Positions 24,363 to 32,397 of a stretch of DNA of 64,000 bases are shown here, piece after piece (positions within the stretch are counted from its first letter, which is position 1; every line of letters starts with the position of its first letter). The stretch is from assembly GCF_004022485.1 (NCBI RefSeq), contig NZ_CP034951.1, positions 868,001 to 932,000 on the forward strand. The letters run 5' to 3'. The notes beneath the pieces are model-generated. The model saw nothing but the letters and a program-made list of their open reading frames with translations. It was not told where the DNA came from and did not search any database. The position numbers and the translations under genes are program-made. Origin of the DNA: Aequorivita sp. H23M31. Its GTDB lineage: Bacteria > Bacteroidota > Bacteroidia > Flavobacteriales > Flavobacteriaceae.

Positions 24363-24400
24363 TAAAAAAAATCCCGATCTTTTAAAGAACGGGATTTTTC
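24363..24400 (-). terminator. Intrinsic terminator for the OmpA-like gene
   Basis: On the minus strand AAAAATCCCG and CGGGATTTTTTT flank a loop (TTCTTTAAAAGAT), 20 bases after the OmpA-like stop codon. Confidence 0.8.
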
Positions 24401-24419
24401 ATTTTTATAAAATTATTTA

Positions 24420-25127
24420 TTATTGACCAGCTTCTTTCTTAGCATCATCCTTCATTTTAGCATTTGGTACTATAGCAAGGTTTACACGACGGTTTTTAGC
24501 ACGACCTTCCGCGGTATTATTATCTGCAATAGGTGCTTCTTCCCCAAACCAGTTGGTTGTAAATCGCGATGGACTAAGTCCTTTAGTCTGGGTAAAATAA
24601 TTGGTTACAGCCATGGCACGGTTTTTAGAAAGTGTCATGTTCATGGCGTCCGCTCCCACGCTATCGGTATGTCCTACAACAAGTACATCTGTATCAGGAT
24701 ATTCTCTTAGTACATTTGCAAGTTTATCCAATGTGGCTTGAGAAGCAGCATTGATATTATATTTGGCAGTATCAAAATAAACCCCACTATTTTCATCGAA
24801 GGTAACAACGATACCGTCATCAACTCGTTCAACTTGGGCGCCAGGAATTTCCTCTTCAATTTTTTGGGCCTGCTTGTCCATTTTGTCTCCAATAAGAACA
24901 CCTGCAGTTCCTCCTACTACTCCACCAATAACAGCACCAATCGCACCATTTCCACCTTTTCCTACATTATTTCCAATAATTGCTCCAAGTATAGCTCCAC
25001 TTCCAGCACCGATAACGGCACCTTTTTGCTTATTGTTTGCATTTTTTGTGGCTTCACAACTGCCTAAGCTCGTTATAAGAGCCAGTGCAAAGAATAATAC
25101 TCCAATTTGTTTAAATGTCTTTTTCAT
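24420..25127 (-). CDS. OmpA-family lipoprotein with glycine-zipper segment (YiaD-like)
   Basis: A 235-residue protein. The N-terminus is a lipoprotein signal (LALITSLGSC). A glycine-zipper membrane segment follows (GAVIGAGSGAILGAIIGNNV; GAIGAVIGGVVGGTAGVLIG). The C-terminal OmpA domain has the peptidoglycan-binding motif VVGHTDSVGADAMNMTLSKN with the following NRAMAVTNYF and GRAKNRRVNL. It should tether the outer membrane to the wall. It is followed by its own terminator and preceded by a lipocalin-like lipoprotein gene on the same strand; the pair may be one operon. Confidence 0.9.
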   Translation of the reverse strand: MKKTFKQIGVLFFALALITSLGSCEATKNANNKQKGAVIGAGSGAILGAIIGNNVGKGGNGAIGAVIGGVVGGTAGVLIGDKMDKQAQKIEEEIPGAQVERVDDGIVVTFDENSGVYFDTAKYNINAASQATLDKLANVLREYPDTDVLVVGHTDSVGADAMNMTLSKNRAMAVTNYFTQTKGLSPSRFTTNWFGEEAPIADNNTAEGRAKNRRVNLAIVPNAKMKDDAKKEAGQ

Positions 25128-25218
25128 TATAGATAATTTTAGATTTTATTGGTTCTCCGCCCAAGTCGTGAGATCCGTTGTTTATTTAATTTATGGGCGA
25201 CTAATTGTTCATAATAGT

Positions 25219-25698
25219 TTACTCTTGAATTTTGGAAAAATCCATTTTAATTTTGAAAGGTTTTCCATCCAAATTTACGGTTTGTTCCCAACGCATATTG
25301 TTTTCGCTAAGTTGGGCCAAGCGCAGACGAAATCCCACTTTATCCTCAGATTTTCCTTTTGCATCAGTGGGCTTTATCATAAAATCGTACAATCCTGAAG
25401 CAGGATCGATTTCAATGATCGAAAATATAAAATTACGTTCTCCAGTCGGACAATCGGCGTTGTTAATACTGTAATTACCAGTATTATTGTTTGGTATAAA
25501 ACGCCATGAACTTCCTTCAAAACATTCTGCAGAAGTGTCGTTAAAAAGTGTTACGTTGAATGTTCCAGTACTGTCGTAAGAAACCTCGTCCAAATTCCAA
25601 TAGCCTTTCAAGACCTTTTTGGATTCCTGAACTGTCTTTGGCGTGGCACAAGACAATGTTACTCCCGCGATTAGGGCTAAAAAAATTAATTTTTTCAT
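25219..25698 (-). CDS. Lipocalin-like lipoprotein
   Basis: A 159-residue lipoprotein (signal KKLIFLALIAGVTLSC). The mature part fits the lipocalin_4-type Bacteroidota family: LKGYWNLDEVSYDSTGTFNV, then FNDTSAECFEGSSWRFIPNN and SINNADCPTGERNFIFSIIE, with an LRLAQLSENNMRWEQTVNLD near the end. Two Cys (in ECFEGS and DCPTG) may form a disulfide. The gene lies 91 bases upstream of the OmpA-like gene. Ligand unknown. Confidence 0.75.
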   Translation of the reverse strand: MKKLIFLALIAGVTLSCATPKTVQESKKVLKGYWNLDEVSYDSTGTFNVTLFNDTSAECFEGSSWRFIPNNNTGNYSINNADCPTGERNFIFSIIEIDPASGLYDFMIKPTDAKGKSEDKVGFRLRLAQLSENNMRWEQTVNLDGKPFKIKMDFSKIQE

Positions 25699-25731
25699 AA
25701 AGTGGTTTTTATTTAAATGTTGAAATTTGAA

Positions 25732-25893
25732 TTATTTTCTGAAAAGACTTGATAAAAGTGAAAGAACAAGTAAAACCAAGAATATCCAAAAGATAATCAT
25801 TGCAATATCAGTAGCTCCAGAGGCTATACCTCCAAAACCAAATATAGCGGCGATAATTGCAATTACAAGAAAAATAACGATCCAGCGTACCAT
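25732..25893 (-). CDS. DUF1328 small membrane protein
   Basis: A 53-residue protein with two membrane helices: [20 protein letters not shown], then [20 protein letters not shown], ending [26 protein letters not shown] is the hallmark of DUF1328 (YtjA-like) proteins. It is on the minus strand at the head of the lipocalin/OmpA gene pair, with 33 bases between its stop codon and the lipocalin start. The plus-strand frame over it is a shadow. Confidence 0.85.
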   Translation of the reverse strand: MVRWIVIFLVIAIIAAIFGFGGIASGATDIAMIIFWIFLVLLVLSLLSSLFRK

Positions 25894-25990
25894 AATAATA
25901 GTTTTTAATGATTAGTATGGGACTAAATTAAATAACATCTTCTTTCTGTTAAGATTCTTTATCTAAAGTTTAACTAGATATGTTAAAACA

Positions 25991-27997
25991 TTAGTAAGAC
26001 ATCAATTCTCTTAAATCCTTTTTAAATTTTTCCTTTGGGAGATAGTTTGCTTCCAATGCGGCGGCAAACGGGATGGGTGTTTCCAAACTTGCGACTCTTT
26101 TTACCGGAGCGTCCAAATATTCAAAACATTTTTCCATTATTAGTGAGGAAATATCTGAAGCTATTCCACCAAAAAGAGAATCTTCTTGAAGAATCAAAAC
26201 TTTTCCTGTCTTTTTAACTGATTCATATATTGTTTGGACATCCAGAGGCACCAAGGTTCTAAGATCGATCAAATCACAATTTAAGTCTTTCATTTCTTCC
26301 AGAGCCTCTAATGCCCAATGCACACCAGCACCATAGGTAATAATTGAAATATCATTTCCTTCCCTTAACAAAGCTGCCTTTCCTAAAGGAATTGTATAAT
26401 ATCCCATTGGAACATCCTGTCTAATACTTCGGTACAAAGCTTTGTGCTCAAAATACATTACTGGATTGGGATCTTCTATGGCGCTTGCCAGAAGTCCTTT
26501 AGCATCGTAAGGAAAAGCAGGATAAACCACTTTAAGTCCAGGGGTATGCGTAAACCAAGCCTCATTTGTTTGACTGTGAAAAGGACCAGCACCAACTCCA
26601 GCCCCGCAAGGCATTCTTACTACCACATCCGCATTTTGGCCCCACCGGTAATGGCTTTTAGCCAAATGGTTCACGATGGGATTAAAACCAGAAGAAACAA
26701 AATCTGCAAACTGCATTTCTACAACTGTCTTATATCCATTGATGGAGAGTCCCATCCCCGCGGAGACAATTGCGGATTCACAAATAGGGGTATTACGGAC
26801 CCGTTCTTTTCCAAAAACATCAACAAAACCTTCGGTAATTTTAAAAACTCCTCCATACTCCGCAACATCCTGACCCATGATTACCAGATTATTATGGCGT
26901 TCCATAGATTGTTTTAAACCTTGGGAAATGGCATCAATAAAGCGAATATTTTCGACCTCGCCGTTTGGCTGGATTTCTACAGGAGTAAACTGTTGGTACA
27001 CATCGGCCACCTCCTGCTCTACCGTTGACTCAATTTTTGGTTCATTAAAAGCAATTTCAAGATTTTCATCAATCTCAAGCTTGAACTCATTTCTATAGGT
27101 CTCAATTTCTTCTTCCGAAATTAAACCTTCAGCCAATAAATACGATTCAAAATTATGTAAAGGGTCACGTAAGCCCCATTCATCAATAAGTGCTGGCGGA
27201 ACATATTTAGTTCCACTCGCCTCTTCGTGGCCACGCATTCTAAAAGTTTTAAACTCCAACAAAATGGGCCGTGGATTTTCTCGCATACTCTCCACCAGCT
27301 CTTTTAATGCCCTATAGACTTCCAAGATATTATTACCTTCTATTATATGCGATTCCATTCCGTACCCTCTGCCACGGTCTGCAATATTCTCGCAGTTGTA
27401 CTGTTCGTTCGTGGGAGTTGAAAGTCCATATCCATTATTTTCCACACAGAACAAAACTGGTAGTTGCCATACCGAAGCAACGTTTAATGCCTCATGGATA
27501 TCTCCTTCACTGGTTCCACCCTCACCGGTAAATACCGCACAGACTTTATTGTTATTTTTCAATTTATTGGCCAACGCTATTCCATCTGCAACCCCAAATT
27601 GAGGTCCTAGATGAGAAATCATCCCTACAATATGGAATTCTTGGGTCCCAAAGTGGAAACTACGATCGCGTCCTTTGGTAAAACCATTTGCCTTTCCCTG
27701 CCACTGAGAAAAAAGTCGGTGCAATGGAATATCCCGCATTGTGAAGACCGCCAGATTACGGTGCATTGGCAATATATACTCGTCCTTATCCAATACCGCG
27801 GTAATTCCTACAGATATCGCTTCTTGTCCTATCCCACTAAACCATTTGGACACCTTGCCTTGTCGAAGGAGTATAAGCATCTTCTCCTCGATCATTCGTG
27901 GCTTTAGCATTCCGCGATAAAGCATTTTTAAGGTTTCGTTATCCAGATCTTTTCTGTCGTAATTGAATAGAATATTTGGAGAAATTTCAGGTTTCAT
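25991..27997 (-). CDS. Fused E1 alpha-beta subunit of a 2-oxoacid (branched-chain type) dehydrogenase
   Basis: A 668-residue protein joining E1 alpha (about 1-330) and E1 beta (about 350-668). The alpha part has QEAISVGITAVLDKDEY, the TPP region GEGGTSEGDIHEALNVA followed by CVENNGYGLSTP, and FKTFRMRGHEEASGT. The beta part starts NIRFIDAISQGLKQSME and holds LVIMGQDVAEYGGVFKITEG, TPICESAIVSAGMGLSINGY and RMPCGAGVGAGPFHSQTNEA. The fused form is frequent in Bacteroidota and is taken as 2-oxoisovalerate dehydrogenase-like; pyruvate specificity is not excluded. No E2 or E3 is nearby. A TACTTTTG lies 19 bases upstream. Confidence 0.93.
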   Translation of the reverse strand: MKPEISPNILFNYDRKDLDNETLKMLYRGMLKPRMIEEKMLILLRQGKVSKWFSGIGQEAISVGITAVLDKDEYILPMHRNLAVFTMRDIPLHRLFSQWQGKANGFTKGRDRSFHFGTQEFHIVGMISHLGPQFGVADGIALANKLKNNNKVCAVFTGEGGTSEGDIHEALNVASVWQLPVLFCVENNGYGLSTPTNEQYNCENIADRGRGYGMESHIIEGNNILEVYRALKELVESMRENPRPILLEFKTFRMRGHEEASGTKYVPPALIDEWGLRDPLHNFESYLLAEGLISEEEIETYRNEFKLEIDENLEIAFNEPKIESTVEQEVADVYQQFTPVEIQPNGEVENIRFIDAISQGLKQSMERHNNLVIMGQDVAEYGGVFKITEGFVDVFGKERVRNTPICESAIVSAGMGLSINGYKTVVEMQFADFVSSGFNPIVNHLAKSHYRWGQNADVVVRMPCGAGVGAGPFHSQTNEAWFTHTPGLKVVYPAFPYDAKGLLASAIEDPNPVMYFEHKALYRSIRQDVPMGYYTIPLGKAALLREGNDISIITYGAGVHWALEALEEMKDLNCDLIDLRTLVPLDVQTIYESVKKTGKVLILQEDSLFGGIASDISSLIMEKCFEYLDAPVKRVASLETPIPFAAALEANYLPKEKFKKDLRELMSY

Positions 27998-28015
27998 CTT
28001 TTATATTTTAAAGTT

Positions 28016-28023
28016 CAAAAGTA
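28016..28023 (-). promoter_or_regulatory. -7 element (TACTTTTG) for the E1 fusion gene
   Basis: TACTTTTG on the minus strand fits TAnnTTTG and sits 19 bases before the ATG. The -33 position has no TTTG. Confidence 0.4.
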
Positions 28024-28229
28024 GGAAAAAAGCTGATGTTTTGCTTGTTTTGAACTTTATAAAATGAATTTCCAAAAACAGACAAAATCATAATAATTAA
28101 CCGCAGAAATCCCAAATTTTACCTAACTTGAATTGGGCTATAAAACGAATTATGTACATTTCCTAATTATAGAAATACCTTCGGCATAAAGTGCTGATTT
28201 AATATATTTACAATATAAAATCCAAAGCA

Positions 28230-29179
28230 ATGAACAATATCCCAAGTGTAGATTTGGCAGATTTTCTTTCGGAAGATCCAAAGAGAAAACAAAAATTTGA
28301 AGACGAAATAGGAAAGGCTTTTGAAGAGATAGGATTTGTATCCTTAAAAAACCATTTTCTCAGCGATGAACTGGTCGATGAACTTTATAAAGAAGTAAAA
28401 GCTTTTTTCTCCCTTCCGCTAGAAGTGAAGGAAAAGTATGAAATCGAAGGTCTTGGAGGCCAACGTGGATACGTTTCTTTTGGAAAGGAACACGCCAAAG
28501 GAAAGAAGGAAGGAGACCTTAAAGAATTTTGGCATTTTGGCCAGGAACCAACCGAAGATGCAAAACTTTCGGAAAAATACCCTCCAAATGTTCAAGTGGA
28601 AGAACTTCCAGATTTTAACCATACAGGGATGGAAGCCTATCGTATGTTAGAAAAAACAGGAATTTATGTCCTTAGAGCTCTTGCACTGCACATAGGTCTT
28701 GATGAATTTTATTTTGATCATTGGGCGTCAAATGGTAATAGTATTCTACGTCCAATCCATTATCCACCAATTACCCAGGAACCGCAAGGTGCTGTAAGGG
28801 CGGGCGCTCATGGAGATATCAACCTTATCACTCTTTTAATGGGTGCCTCCACAGGTGGTCTGCAGGTACTCCGCAAAGATGGAGAGTGGATAGATGCCAT
28901 TCCCAAGGCGGATGAGTTGGTGATAAATGTTGGAGATATGCTGGAAAGACTTACAAATAATAAATTGTGCTCCACTATTCACCGTGTAGTTAATCCCCCC
29001 GTGAAGAATGGGACAAACCCAGGTATTCCATTCCGTTTTTTATGCACCCGCGCAGTGATATGAAATTAAACTGTCTTGAAGCCTGTGTGGATGAAAAACA
29101 CCCGAAAGCCTATGACGATATTACAGCTGGGGAATTTCTACATCAAAGACTGGTAGAGATAGGTTTAATAAAAAAATAG
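28230..29179 (+). pseudogene. Isopenicillin N synthase-like 2-oxoglutarate/Fe(II) oxygenase, frameshifted in a C tract
   Basis: The first frame codes residues 1-257 of an IPNS-like oxygenase: NIPSVDLADFLSEDPK, FFSLPLEVKEKYE, and the iron ligands His194, Asp196 (GAHGDINLITLL) and His251 (STIHRVVNPP). After VVNPP the frame runs off into NGTNPGIP and a stop at 29063. Adding one C to the six C at 28995-29000 restores REEWDKPRYSIPFFMHPRSD followed by MKLNCLEACVDEKHPKAYDD to a TAG at 29179. This supplies the RxS substrate-binding motif (RYS) and gives about 316 residues, the family size. Either a recent mutation, a phase-variable tract or a sequencing error. Confidence 0.85.
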
Positions 29180-29281
29180 TCTTTCCCTAAATTAATACAT
29201 TTTTATTCTTTTTATTTGCTTTGGATATAATTTCCGAAAAGGTAGCTATATCCCTATGTATGTGACCTGAAATACTTTATT

Positions 29282-29611
29282 TTGAAATCATTAGAAGACC
29301 AATTACGAAATTTATTCCCCGAACATCAACCCTCGGAATCCCCAGATATTGAGGAGAAAGGTGACCTGTGGTTGCAGGAAGAACCACTTATCTGTAAATA
29401 CGAAAAACGGAAAGGAAAACCTATAACCATCATTGAAGGCTACACGGGGGCGGATTCAGATTTTAAAATTTTGGCAAAGGAAATTAAACAACTCCTAAGT
29501 GTTGGAGGAAGTTTTAAAAATGAAACAATAATCATTCAGGGGGACTATCGCGATAAAATCATGAAATTCTTGAAGGAAAAAGGATTCAATGTTAAACGGG
29601 TTGGAGGATAA
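29282..29611 (+). CDS. SUI1/YciH-family translation initiation factor-like protein
   Basis: A 109-residue protein with the eIF1/SUI1 fold: LICKYEKRKGKPITIIEGYT, then FKILAKEIKQLLSVGGSFKN, and ETIIIQGDYRDKIMKFLKEK, ending GFNVKRVGG. The start is TTG (29282) because an in-frame TGA precedes it and no ATG exists. Bacterial YciH-type proteins bind the 30S subunit and may act in stress. Two further genes follow on the same strand, 63 bases and then overlapping, forming an unusual trio. Confidence 0.85.
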   Translation: MKSLEDQLRNLFPEHQPSESPDIEEKGDLWLQEEPLICKYEKRKGKPITIIEGYTGADSDFKILAKEIKQLLSVGGSFKNETIIIQGDYRDKIMKFLKEKGFNVKRVGG

Positions 29612-29674
29612 TTCGGTCCAAATTCAAAAGCATATTCTGAATGACTTCCTAAGAGTTTTAAAAGCAATTAAATT

Positions 29675-30556
29675 TTGAAAAAAGAAATCATACAACCAAG
29701 CGAACTGATTTTAACCCCCGAGGGCAAAATATATCACTTGGATTTGGCTCCATCTGAGTTGGCAACGACAATTATTACGGTTGGGGATCCTGATCGGGTG
29801 AAAAAAATCTCCAAATATTTCGATTCCATTGAAGTGACCGCTCAACATCGCGAGTTCGTAACTCATACTGGAAGGTATAAGGGGAAACGCATAAGCGTGA
29901 TTTCCACAGGCATCGGTCCAGACAATATAGATATTGTTTTTAACGAACTCGATGCTTTGGTAAATATTGATTTTGAAAGACGGGAAATTAAAAAGAAGTT
30001 AACTTCCTTGGATATTATTCGGATTGGCACCTCCGGCGGACTCACTCCCGATGTCAAGGTAGATACCATTTTAGTGAGCGCCTTAGCCATTGGTTTGGAT
30101 AATGTAATGCATTATTATTCCAAAACCGATAAAATTTTTAAAAGGGATTTTGCAAAAGCATTTATTGATCATATGGATTGGAATCCTGATAATTCCGTTC
30201 CTTATGTAGTAGCAGCGAATAAGGAATTGTCGGAAAAATTCTCTTCTGAAAGGACCATTCGTGGTTGTACTATTACCAACGTAGGTTTTTATGGACCACA
30301 AGGACGGGTATTGCGCGCCCCCCTTTGGGACCAAAACATTAATGAGAAATTATCCACATTCGAATATAAAAAATACAGAATCACTAATTTGGAAATGGAG
30401 ACCGCCACAATGTACGGAATGGCCAGAATGCTTGGGCATCGAGCCCTTTCAATGAACAGCATCATTGCAAACCGTGCCACGGGAACTTTTAGCCAGAATA
30501 CAAAAAAGGCGATGGACGACCTTATTAAATATACATTGAACAAGATTGCAGAATGA
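29675..30556 (+). CDS. PNP/UDP-family nucleoside phosphorylase
   Basis: A 293-residue purine/uridine phosphorylase-family protein: ITVGDPDRVKKISKYFDSIE, then HTGRYKGKRISVISTGIGPD, IDIVFNELDALVNID and the characteristic TNLEMETATMYGMARML with the SIIANRATGTF segment. The start is TTG because an in-frame TAA lies three codons upstream. It splits nucleosides with phosphate; the exact base is not clear from the sequence. It overlaps the next gene by 4 bases (ATGA), so the two are translationally coupled. Confidence 0.88.
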   Translation: MKKEIIQPSELILTPEGKIYHLDLAPSELATTIITVGDPDRVKKISKYFDSIEVTAQHREFVTHTGRYKGKRISVISTGIGPDNIDIVFNELDALVNIDFERREIKKKLTSLDIIRIGTSGGLTPDVKVDTILVSALAIGLDNVMHYYSKTDKIFKRDFAKAFIDHMDWNPDNSVPYVVAANKELSEKFSSERTIRGCTITNVGFYGPQGRVLRAPLWDQNINEKLSTFEYKKYRITNLEMETATMYGMARMLGHRALSMNSIIANRATGTFSQNTKKAMDDLIKYTLNKIAE

Positions 30557-31410
30557 AAAAAATACTAATCGGAGGGGTACCGGAACATTTTAATTTACCC
30601 TGGTATATAGGTCTTAAGGATAAAAAATTCCAAGAAAAAGATATCAATCTCCGATGGAAAGATTTTCCCGGCGGCACTGGAGAAATGGCCCAAGCTTTGC
30701 GGGATAAGGAAATTGACATGGCTGTAATTCTCACTGAAGGAATTGTTCGTGATATCATTAACGGAAATCCAAGCAGCATTGTTCAGGTTTTTGTGGAATC
30801 TCCCCTCCTATGGGGAATCCACGTCGCTGCAGATTCTCAATATCAAAGTATTCCAGATTTAAAAGGAACTGCCGCGGCAATAAGTCGCTATGGTTCTGGA
30901 TCACATCTTATGGCCTTTGTCAACGCCGAAAATCACGATTGGAACTTACAGGAGGATTTACTATTTAAGGAAATCAAGGATCTTGAGGGTGCTCTTGAAG
31001 GACTTCCGAAGGGAATAGGTGATTATTTTATGTGGGAAAAATTTATGACCAAACCTTACGTAGATGACGGCACATTTAGGCTGATTGGAGAATCACCTAC
31101 TCCCTGGCCAAGCTTTGTAGTTGTAGCTAGAAATGAAGTTATTAAAGAGAATGAAGAGACTATAAAAACAATTTTGGAAGTGATAAATGAAATTACCAGA
31201 AATTTTAAAAACATCCCGGGAATTGCTGAACTTATAGCCAAACGATATGGACAAGAACTTCCAGATGTAAGGGAATGGCTTGAGCTTACCCATTGGAGTC
31301 AACGACCAATGAAGGAAGAGGTGCTGGAGAAAGTTCAGGACGAATTACTTAAATTGGAATTGATTGACAGAAAATTGCTTTCGAATAAACTTCTTCATCC
31401 TATAACGTAA
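30553..31410 (+). CDS. Signal-peptide-less NMT1/THI5-type substrate-binding protein
   Basis: A 285-residue periplasmic-binding-protein fold without a signal peptide (MKKILIGGVPEHFNLPWYIG at the start). The pattern DKKFQEKDINLRWKDFPGGT and EMAQALRDKEIDMAVILTEG matches the NMT1/THI5/SsuA-like ligand-binding family. IPDLKGTAAAISRYGSGSHL is the typical hinge region. Cytoplasmic members of the wider family (such as MqnA/MqnD) act as enzymes, so this may be a ligand sensor or a novel enzyme rather than a transporter part: no permease or ATPase lies nearby. It is coupled to a nucleoside phosphorylase by a 4-base overlap. Confidence 0.75.
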   Translation: MKKILIGGVPEHFNLPWYIGLKDKKFQEKDINLRWKDFPGGTGEMAQALRDKEIDMAVILTEGIVRDIINGNPSSIVQVFVESPLLWGIHVAADSQYQSIPDLKGTAAAISRYGSGSHLMAFVNAENHDWNLQEDLLFKEIKDLEGALEGLPKGIGDYFMWEKFMTKPYVDDGTFRLIGESPTPWPSFVVVARNEVIKENEETIKTILEVINEITRNFKNIPGIAELIAKRYGQELPDVREWLELTHWSQRPMKEEVLEKVQDELLKLELIDRKLLSNKLLHPIT

Positions 31411-31547
31411 ATTACTGAAAATTTATTAAGTACTAATTTCCGTTCTCTGGCCAGAATCCGGCGAGGTAAAAAAGTTTTAAAAAAATATTTTATTTCTACG
31501 CAACCTCTTTCCAATCCCAGCATCTTGTAGGTATAAAATCAATTGTT

Positions 31548-31655
31548 ATGACTACTTTTTTGATTGTTTTGGGTGCACTATTGGTCATAAACTTTCTATT
31601 GTTGCAGTTTAGCTGCAACGATACCAAAGAGACTGAAATTCCTGAAGAGGAATAA
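31548..31655 (+). CDS. Very small (35 aa) putative lipoprotein
   Basis: An ATG-started frame encodes MTTFLIVLGALLVINFLLLQ followed by FSCNDTKETEIPEEE. It has one hydrophobic segment ending in QFSC, a plausible lipobox, and an acidic tail. It lies between the NMT1-type gene and ung (convergent with ung). Codon use is normal. It may be an authentic small lipoprotein. Confidence 0.5.
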   Translation: MTTFLIVLGALLVINFLLLQFSCNDTKETEIPEEE

Positions 31656-31692
31656 AATTCATCCTGTTTTACTTTCGCTTATCTGGTAATTT

Positions 31693-32358
31693 CTACCAAA
31701 CAATCGGGATTTTCCCGTTTTCCTTTAAATAATCATTCGCTTTACTGAAATGCTTGTTTCCAAACCAAAAACCGCGGTTTGCAGCTAGTGGCGAAGGATG
31801 TCCACTAGAAAGGATCAAATGCCTGGAGGCATCAATTTTTCTCCCCTTCTTTTTAGCTGGACCGCCCCACAGCATAAAAACTAAACCCTCCCTTTCATCG
31901 GAAAGTTTTTGAATCACCGCATCCGTAAACTTTTCCCATCCTTTATTTTGATGACTACCTGCTTCATGCGCTCTTACCGTAAGTGTGGCATTTAACATTA
32001 AAACTCCCTGTTCGGCCCAACGATTTAAATTTCCATTGGTTGGAATTTCGGCGCCTGTATCGGTTTTTATTTCTTGGAAGATATTCTTTAGAGAAGGAGG
32101 GATTTTAGTTTCCTTCCCCACGGAAAAACATAGCCCATGTGCCTGATTTGGACCGTGATAGGGATCTTGGCCAATCATTACCACCTTTACCTTCTCGAAT
32201 GGGGCGTGATCAAACGCTGAAAATATATTCTCACTAGGAGGAAAACAGGTATTTACGGCATATTCGTTTTTAACGAAATCTATTAATTCCTGAAAATACT
32301 TCATTTCAAATTCCTCTTGCAAAACCTGCTTCCAACTCGGCTCAATAGTTATCTCCAT
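31693..32358 (-). CDS. ung: Uracil-DNA glycosylase (family 1)
   Basis: A 221-residue family 1 UDG that removes uracil from DNA. The catalytic motif GQDPYHGPNQAHGLCFSV begins at residue 63 with Asp65, and the second active-site block HPSPLAANRGFWFG is near the C-terminus. MLNATLTVRAHEAGSHQNKG and FMLWGGPAKKKG are further family blocks. Length fits. It is divergent from mutS2 across a 39-base gap; the pair is a frequent flavobacterial arrangement. Confidence 0.96.
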   Translation of the reverse strand: MEITIEPSWKQVLQEEFEMKYFQELIDFVKNEYAVNTCFPPSENIFSAFDHAPFEKVKVVMIGQDPYHGPNQAHGLCFSVGKETKIPPSLKNIFQEIKTDTGAEIPTNGNLNRWAEQGVLMLNATLTVRAHEAGSHQNKGWEKFTDAVIQKLSDEREGLVFMLWGGPAKKKGRKIDASRHLILSSGHPSPLAANRGFWFGNKHFSKANDYLKENGKIPIVW

Positions 32359-32364
32359 TATTCA

Positions 32365-32372
32365 TACTTTTG
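32365..32372 (+). promoter_or_regulatory. -7 element (TACTTTTG) for mutS2
   Basis: TACTTTTG is a full match to TAnnTTTG, 25 bases before the mutS2 ATG. The -33 region overlaps the 5' end of ung on the other strand and is a poor match. Confidence 0.45.
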
Positions 32373-32397
32373 TGTAAAATTACGAGAAATACAGCTA

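Noticed and set aside
25727..25915. Plus-strand 62-residue protein
   Set aside because: The minus strand here codes a convincing DUF1328 protein; the plus-strand frame is a shadow.
30553..31410. Classical ABC importer substrate-binding protein
   Set aside because: No signal peptide or lipobox, and no permease or ATPase gene beside it.
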